DNA of 64,000 nt, taken from contig VWZW01001752.1 in the NCBI GenBank assembly GCA_013397115.1, positions 62,001 through 126,000 on the forward strand, in the 5' to 3' direction. The stretch is from Edolisoma coerulescens. Lineage: Eukaryota > Chordata > Aves > Passeriformes > Campephagidae. The notes beneath the pieces were generated by a model, which saw only the letters and a program-made list of their open reading frames with translations, searched no databases and had not been told where the DNA came from. Both the position numbers and the translations under genes were made by a program. Below are positions 60,191 through 64,000 of the stretch, in pieces (position 1 is the first letter of the stretch; each line of letters begins with the position of its first letter).

Positions 60191-62160
60191 TTCCTAAAAT
60201 AACTGGGGCCATACACTAAAGTTTACACATTTTTGTGATGAACCAGCTATTCAATACAAGCTGTGGCAATATCATCATCTAAACCAAAACGAACACTTAA
60301 GAGAATGGATTTCTCACCTATAGATTATGTGCTGATTTATTTTAGCTGAGGATGTGGTCAACAAATCTCCATGCCACTCCTGTTAGATTAAAAAGATATG
60401 TTTTTATAACCTCCAAAGAGCACCTCTGTATGAATTTTTGGTTGCAATAGGCACTGGAAGGTATTCTAATTTCTCAGGACCGGTTTTAAATCTCACTGTA
60501 CTTTCTCTTTGAACTAAACTGCTGCTGCTCTTGGGTCACTATATTTTTTTCTTGTGGATTGGGAAGGTGGAGCAAGGGGAGACTTGAGATGGTGCTGTCA
60601 TGTATGTTCAACCCTTGCTGTGTTAATCCAACACTGACTGCTCCTTTTTCTCCCCAGGAAGAACTTTTTTAAGTCTTTAAGTACTATTGAGAGCAAGAGG
60701 GTAAATGTTCTGTAATGACTTTTAGGTCAACAAGAAAAAATAGAAGTTTCTGGGAAAGATTGAAGAGGAAAAAATGAACAAAAACCTGACAAAGGAAGAT
60801 TGCTTTCCTTTGCCTCTTGGACAAAGGTATTCTGGGGGATATTTAGTGTAATTGGGGTAACAATTCTGTATATCAACCAGTGAAATAATACACACCTCTA
60901 GGTCACAATTACAATAAAATCATGCATTTGGGCAGATCCTTTGCAGCTCTGAAATCAGTGCAATTCAGTTTTAAAAGATTTCTTTTTCAAGAAGAGAGGT
61001 TTGAGACATTTTAAATTTTTAACTTCCAGCCAAGTCTGTGTTAGAGTGCACCAGAATCTGGTATATCCAGTAGGGAATGGAATTTATAGCAAAAAAATTG
61101 AAAAGACAAATAAGGCTTCCTCATTTTTCCCTCTTCCTTGTAATTTGAGTATACTGGGACAAGCTCTATTCAGATTTGTCCCTATGAGGACTAATTCCAG
61201 TTGCATGGGTAAACTGAAACAGAATTTCAGTAGCTATTTTTCAGTACATATATTCTGCTGCAGTGATCCAGAGGCAAGATTTTTTTTTTCTATGACTAAA
61301 AGATAATACAGTTTTCTCAGGAGTAGGGCACGAAAAATTGTATAACTTTTCACATTTTATATTAACAGACTTTTTCTTATTAAAAAACTTTAGTAAGAAT
61401 TTGATCTATTCAAAAATGAGTGGCAGCCAGATTCAAGGATTACAGATAAACATCTTTAGCCAAACCTGATTCCTTTCTTTTCCATACTTCTAGTGTGAAA
61501 ACAAAGGATAGAAGCTGTAAGAGCTTGCAAAGACAGCTTTCTGGTGCTCAGAGGCAGAGGTCTCTCATTGAGGCATGATATCTGATCCTAGCTTTTTCTA
61601 CGGAAAATCAATATTCTCACAAAGGTGGTAATACATCTTTGGAGTTGGAGTGTGTCTCCTCCATGTCAGACAGTACACTTTAAGTTCCTCAGGTTTAGAG
61701 AGTTAAGAGTTAGATTCTCCTGTCTAATCTTGTGTAGAATGTATCACAGTCCAGAGCCCTGCTTCATGCTTTGCAAATAAACTATTTATCAAGCCACATG
61801 AAAACAAAGGAACTAGTTCTGAATTATTTGAAGAATGTAGCAGGCACATGTAGGATAATTTGGTTATCATCTCTGCACGTTGCTGCTTTTTTTTATATAT
61901 ATCCTTTGAGAAAGATGGTAGCTTTCTCATTTCCATGTGGAGAAAAATACCAGAATTTGTCTCTCAACAGATATGGCAGATTTGGGACTTAATGACATTA
62001 CTGATGGTAGTACAAGAAACTTCAAGCACAGAGAGATTTGAGGGATCTGGTTGGGGGGGGAAAAAGCCTTTTTATTTTCATCCTTAGGTAAATTTCCATA
62101 GTAGTTTTCTTTTAGCACTAGTGGCAACCATGTTTAGGAAAAGCGAAAAAGAACAAGAAT
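60191..62160. other. AT-rich unique DNA, no gene seen
   Basis: No exon or repeat family is recognised. The 101-codon plus frame at 61,001-61,306 has no motif. Confidence 0.5.
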
Positions 62161-62345
62161 GAAGTTATAATTGTCTCCTTTTGAGAGGTAAGCATTAATT
62201 AATTTTGATCACTCAAATAACTGCATTTCTGTCTTTATAGCCTTTCAGCTATATAATTAATTAAGCCTAATCAAAATGTCCAGTTTCTCAACTTTCAGTA
62301 TCCAGAATGCACTTTGCTTAAGGCTAATGTAATTCTGTGCAAATG
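62161..62345. promoter_or_regulatory. Candidate conserved non-coding element (motif-based)
   Basis: GCATTAATTAATTTTGATCA and ATAATTAATTAAGCCTAATC lie about 60 bases apart with TAATGTAATT and ATTTGCAT-like octamer words nearby (GTGCAAATGC at 62,338). Paired TAATTA clusters and octamer sites are typical of deeply conserved neural or developmental enhancers. The motifs are seen; the function is inference. Confidence 0.27.
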
Positions 62346-62364
62346 CTATCTTTTATTTATTTGC

Positions 62365-62379
62365 TTTTTTTTTTTTTTT
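62365..62379 (+). repeat. T15 homopolymer
   Basis: Fifteen T are read directly, not attached to a recognised element. Confidence 0.9.
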
Positions 62380-64000
62380 AAAGGTTAAACTGTATATACT
62401 TCCCAGGCCTTTAACTCGTGCAACTGTATGGAGTGTAGGGAGTATTTTGTTCTATATGCCAGAGTTTGAAGAGTTCTGGAGTTTGAAGAAGTTGCAGTAC
62501 CATTGCTGTCAAACAATGATTTTTATATAGATGATGAACACAACTGGTATGCTGAATAATTCTTAAAAGACTACTATTGTAAATGAAACTAATGTACCTT
62601 CAGATAATAATATTGTTATTTCCTGCTATGTTATATGAGAATTATTTTTGAAAGCTGCTGCATGATTTAATTTCTTTAAACTAAAATAATACTAACTTGT
62701 ATTCAGTGAAATATTTGTTATGTGTGTTAGCTTCATGAGTATCACTCTAGGTTTTAAATAAAATTTTAAAAATTAAAAAAAAGTTAGTTAATCTCAAATC
62801 ATTGCAGATTAATCTGCAGAGATCCTAATGACTCCAAAAGGAAGTCCTATGAAGACATAGTTGTTTTCTCTAATTGAATGTGAAGGTGAAGAAAACACTT
62901 ATTTTTTAATGTCGTTGGGGGGAAAAAAGTGTTCTGTCTTTTCATTAATATCAGAAGATACAGCAGAAGTTCTTATTACATCACTGATGCTAAATATTTT
63001 TGGTGTCATATTTGATAAATCAGACATATCCAGACACTCCAAAAATCACAAACATCATCTAGTGAGACCTCACATATTACTGTATACTTCAACTATTTTC
63101 TACTATCTTCTGTTTTGTACTTGTGTTCAGAAGTATAAAGTTTGAAATAACAGAGACTCTTGGAAAATTGTTTGCAAATGCTTTTGGTTTGCTTTGCCAT
63201 CCATTTTTGTCTATATGAATCTCCACAATTAGGAGGGCGCAAGGTAAACACCTGCCACTGAGTTAAATAAATGACTCCCTCTAAAACCTGTGGCTGTTTA
63301 CGTGTCCAAATAAGTCTGATAAAAGTCTGTTCTAGGGCTTGTAACCTGCATAAGCCTGTGAGTCCAGCCATGTGTTTCCAGAGGCACAGAGTTTTGGAGT
63401 TTAACTGGTCAGTTTATTGCAATCTGGATAAAAAAAATCTAACTTCCCCAACCCCCCCCGCCCCATTTTCTAATTTTTTCCCACTGAAAGTTTTCTCAGC
63501 AGAAGACTTGCAGCAGTGGATTTCCAAGGAGTAATTGTGGTTAGGCATAAATTATTTTTCATCACTCTCTTGGAGAAAGAGCATCAAAAGCATTGACTAT
63601 CAGAAAACACTTCCTGAAGCAAAGATTTTTATTTTTTTAGCTAACAAAATAGTGGTGTTGAGGGCTGAGGTTTTTGTTAATTTTGTTTTGGTGAGCATTT
63701 GGAGTTTTTTAGAGAGAGAAGGGGACTTTGAACACAGTATTCTGTTTTCAGTAGTTGTTAGTATATCTGTTTAGGTAGGAGAGTGGGAGAAACGGAGATG
63801 CTATTATTATGTTACTCCTACTTACATCCTTCATAAAAAGAATGAATCTAGAAATATTGTGTGTTTTATTTTATTATTTATGTGAGCCAAACTCATGGAT
63901 GCATCCCAAATATTGATCTCTGACAAAAAGTTAAGAAGTTTGATTCAGTGTGAGAAAATACACTTCCATATATCTTGAATCCAGTGCTTGATAATTTCAT
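62380..64000. other. AT-rich unique DNA to window end
   Basis: No gene is recognised. There is a C-rich run (CCCCAACCCCCCCCGCCCC near 63,446) on an A7/C-rich background. Frames of 79-94 codons (62,861-63,145; 63,271-63,534; 63,535-63,774) lack motifs or splice context. Confidence 0.5.

Noticed and set aside
1..64000. tRNA, rRNA, snRNA genes, CRISPR arrays, operons and phage features
   Set aside because: I looked for cloverleaf boxes, snRNA-like sequence, regularly spaced repeats and long adjacent open frames on both strands and found none.

Overview
This window looks like non-coding nuclear DNA from a bird, either intergenic or inside a very large intron. The base is AT-rich unique sequence. 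All of the recognisable higher-GC blocks are CR1 (chicken repeat 1) LINE fragments or endogenous-retrovirus LTRs. Several CR1 copies match the avian CR1 3' end and ORF2 layout very closely: the octamer tail (ATTCTRTG type), the 3' UTR and the NYRP...YLDF...GVPQGS reverse-transcriptase blocks. The LTRs carry 3' halves of a kind that I know from bird genomes. The CR1 tail wording (an 'ACTCCTGGCCCTG' type 3' UTR at 17.3 kb) fits Neoaves, possibly a passerine, but I cannot fix the order. There are no operons, ribosome binding sites, CRISPR arrays or other bacterial features.

Layout. 1-9.0 kb: AT-rich unique DNA with two stretches that look like conserved non-coding elements (about 2.3 and 7.7 kb). 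9.0-10.1 kb: an unclassified higher-GC segment followed by a minus-strand ERV LTR. 10.82-11.21 kb: minus-strand CR1 3' end. 11.2-17.3 kb: unique DNA. 17.27-19.13 kb: a composite of a minus-strand CR1 with RT coding remains and a nearly complete solo LTR (18,185-19,127; TG...CA, 6-bp target duplication with one mismatch). 19.1-23.6 kb: unique DNA. 23.6-25.9 kb: a plus-strand CR1 that keeps part of ORF1, the first codons of ORF2 and the 3' tail but has lost nearly all of ORF2, then a plus-strand LTR related to the one at 9.5 kb. 28.07-28.68 kb: plus-strand CR1 3' part. 28.7-39.4 kb: unique DNA with short simple repeats. 39.4-40.3 kb: unclassified GC-rich, probably LTR-derived block. 40.44-40.83 kb: plus-strand CR1 tail. 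46.99-47.32 kb: 3' part of another LTR. 48.5-53.7 kb: three G/T-rich low-complexity tracts and a 16-N assembly gap (49,300-49,315). 54.6-55.3 kb: old plus-strand CR1 RT fragment. 58.25-60.19 kb: old minus-strand CR1 running from the end of ORF1 through endonuclease into RT, lacking the 3' end. The rest is unique AT-rich DNA.

I found no host exon, RNA gene or intact transposon ORF. Open frames are short and are explained by repeats, low complexity or chance in AT-rich DNA. Nothing here supports a previously undescribed multi-gene system. The most interesting items are the internally deleted CR1 copies, the solo LTR with recognisable target duplication, the paired LTRs with diverged control signals, a long strand-asymmetric G/T tract, and several AT-rich stretches with dense homeodomain-like motifs that deserve a conservation check. 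Repeat identities rest on pattern recognition from memory; no alignment or database search was run, so boundaries marked approximate could move by tens of bases.
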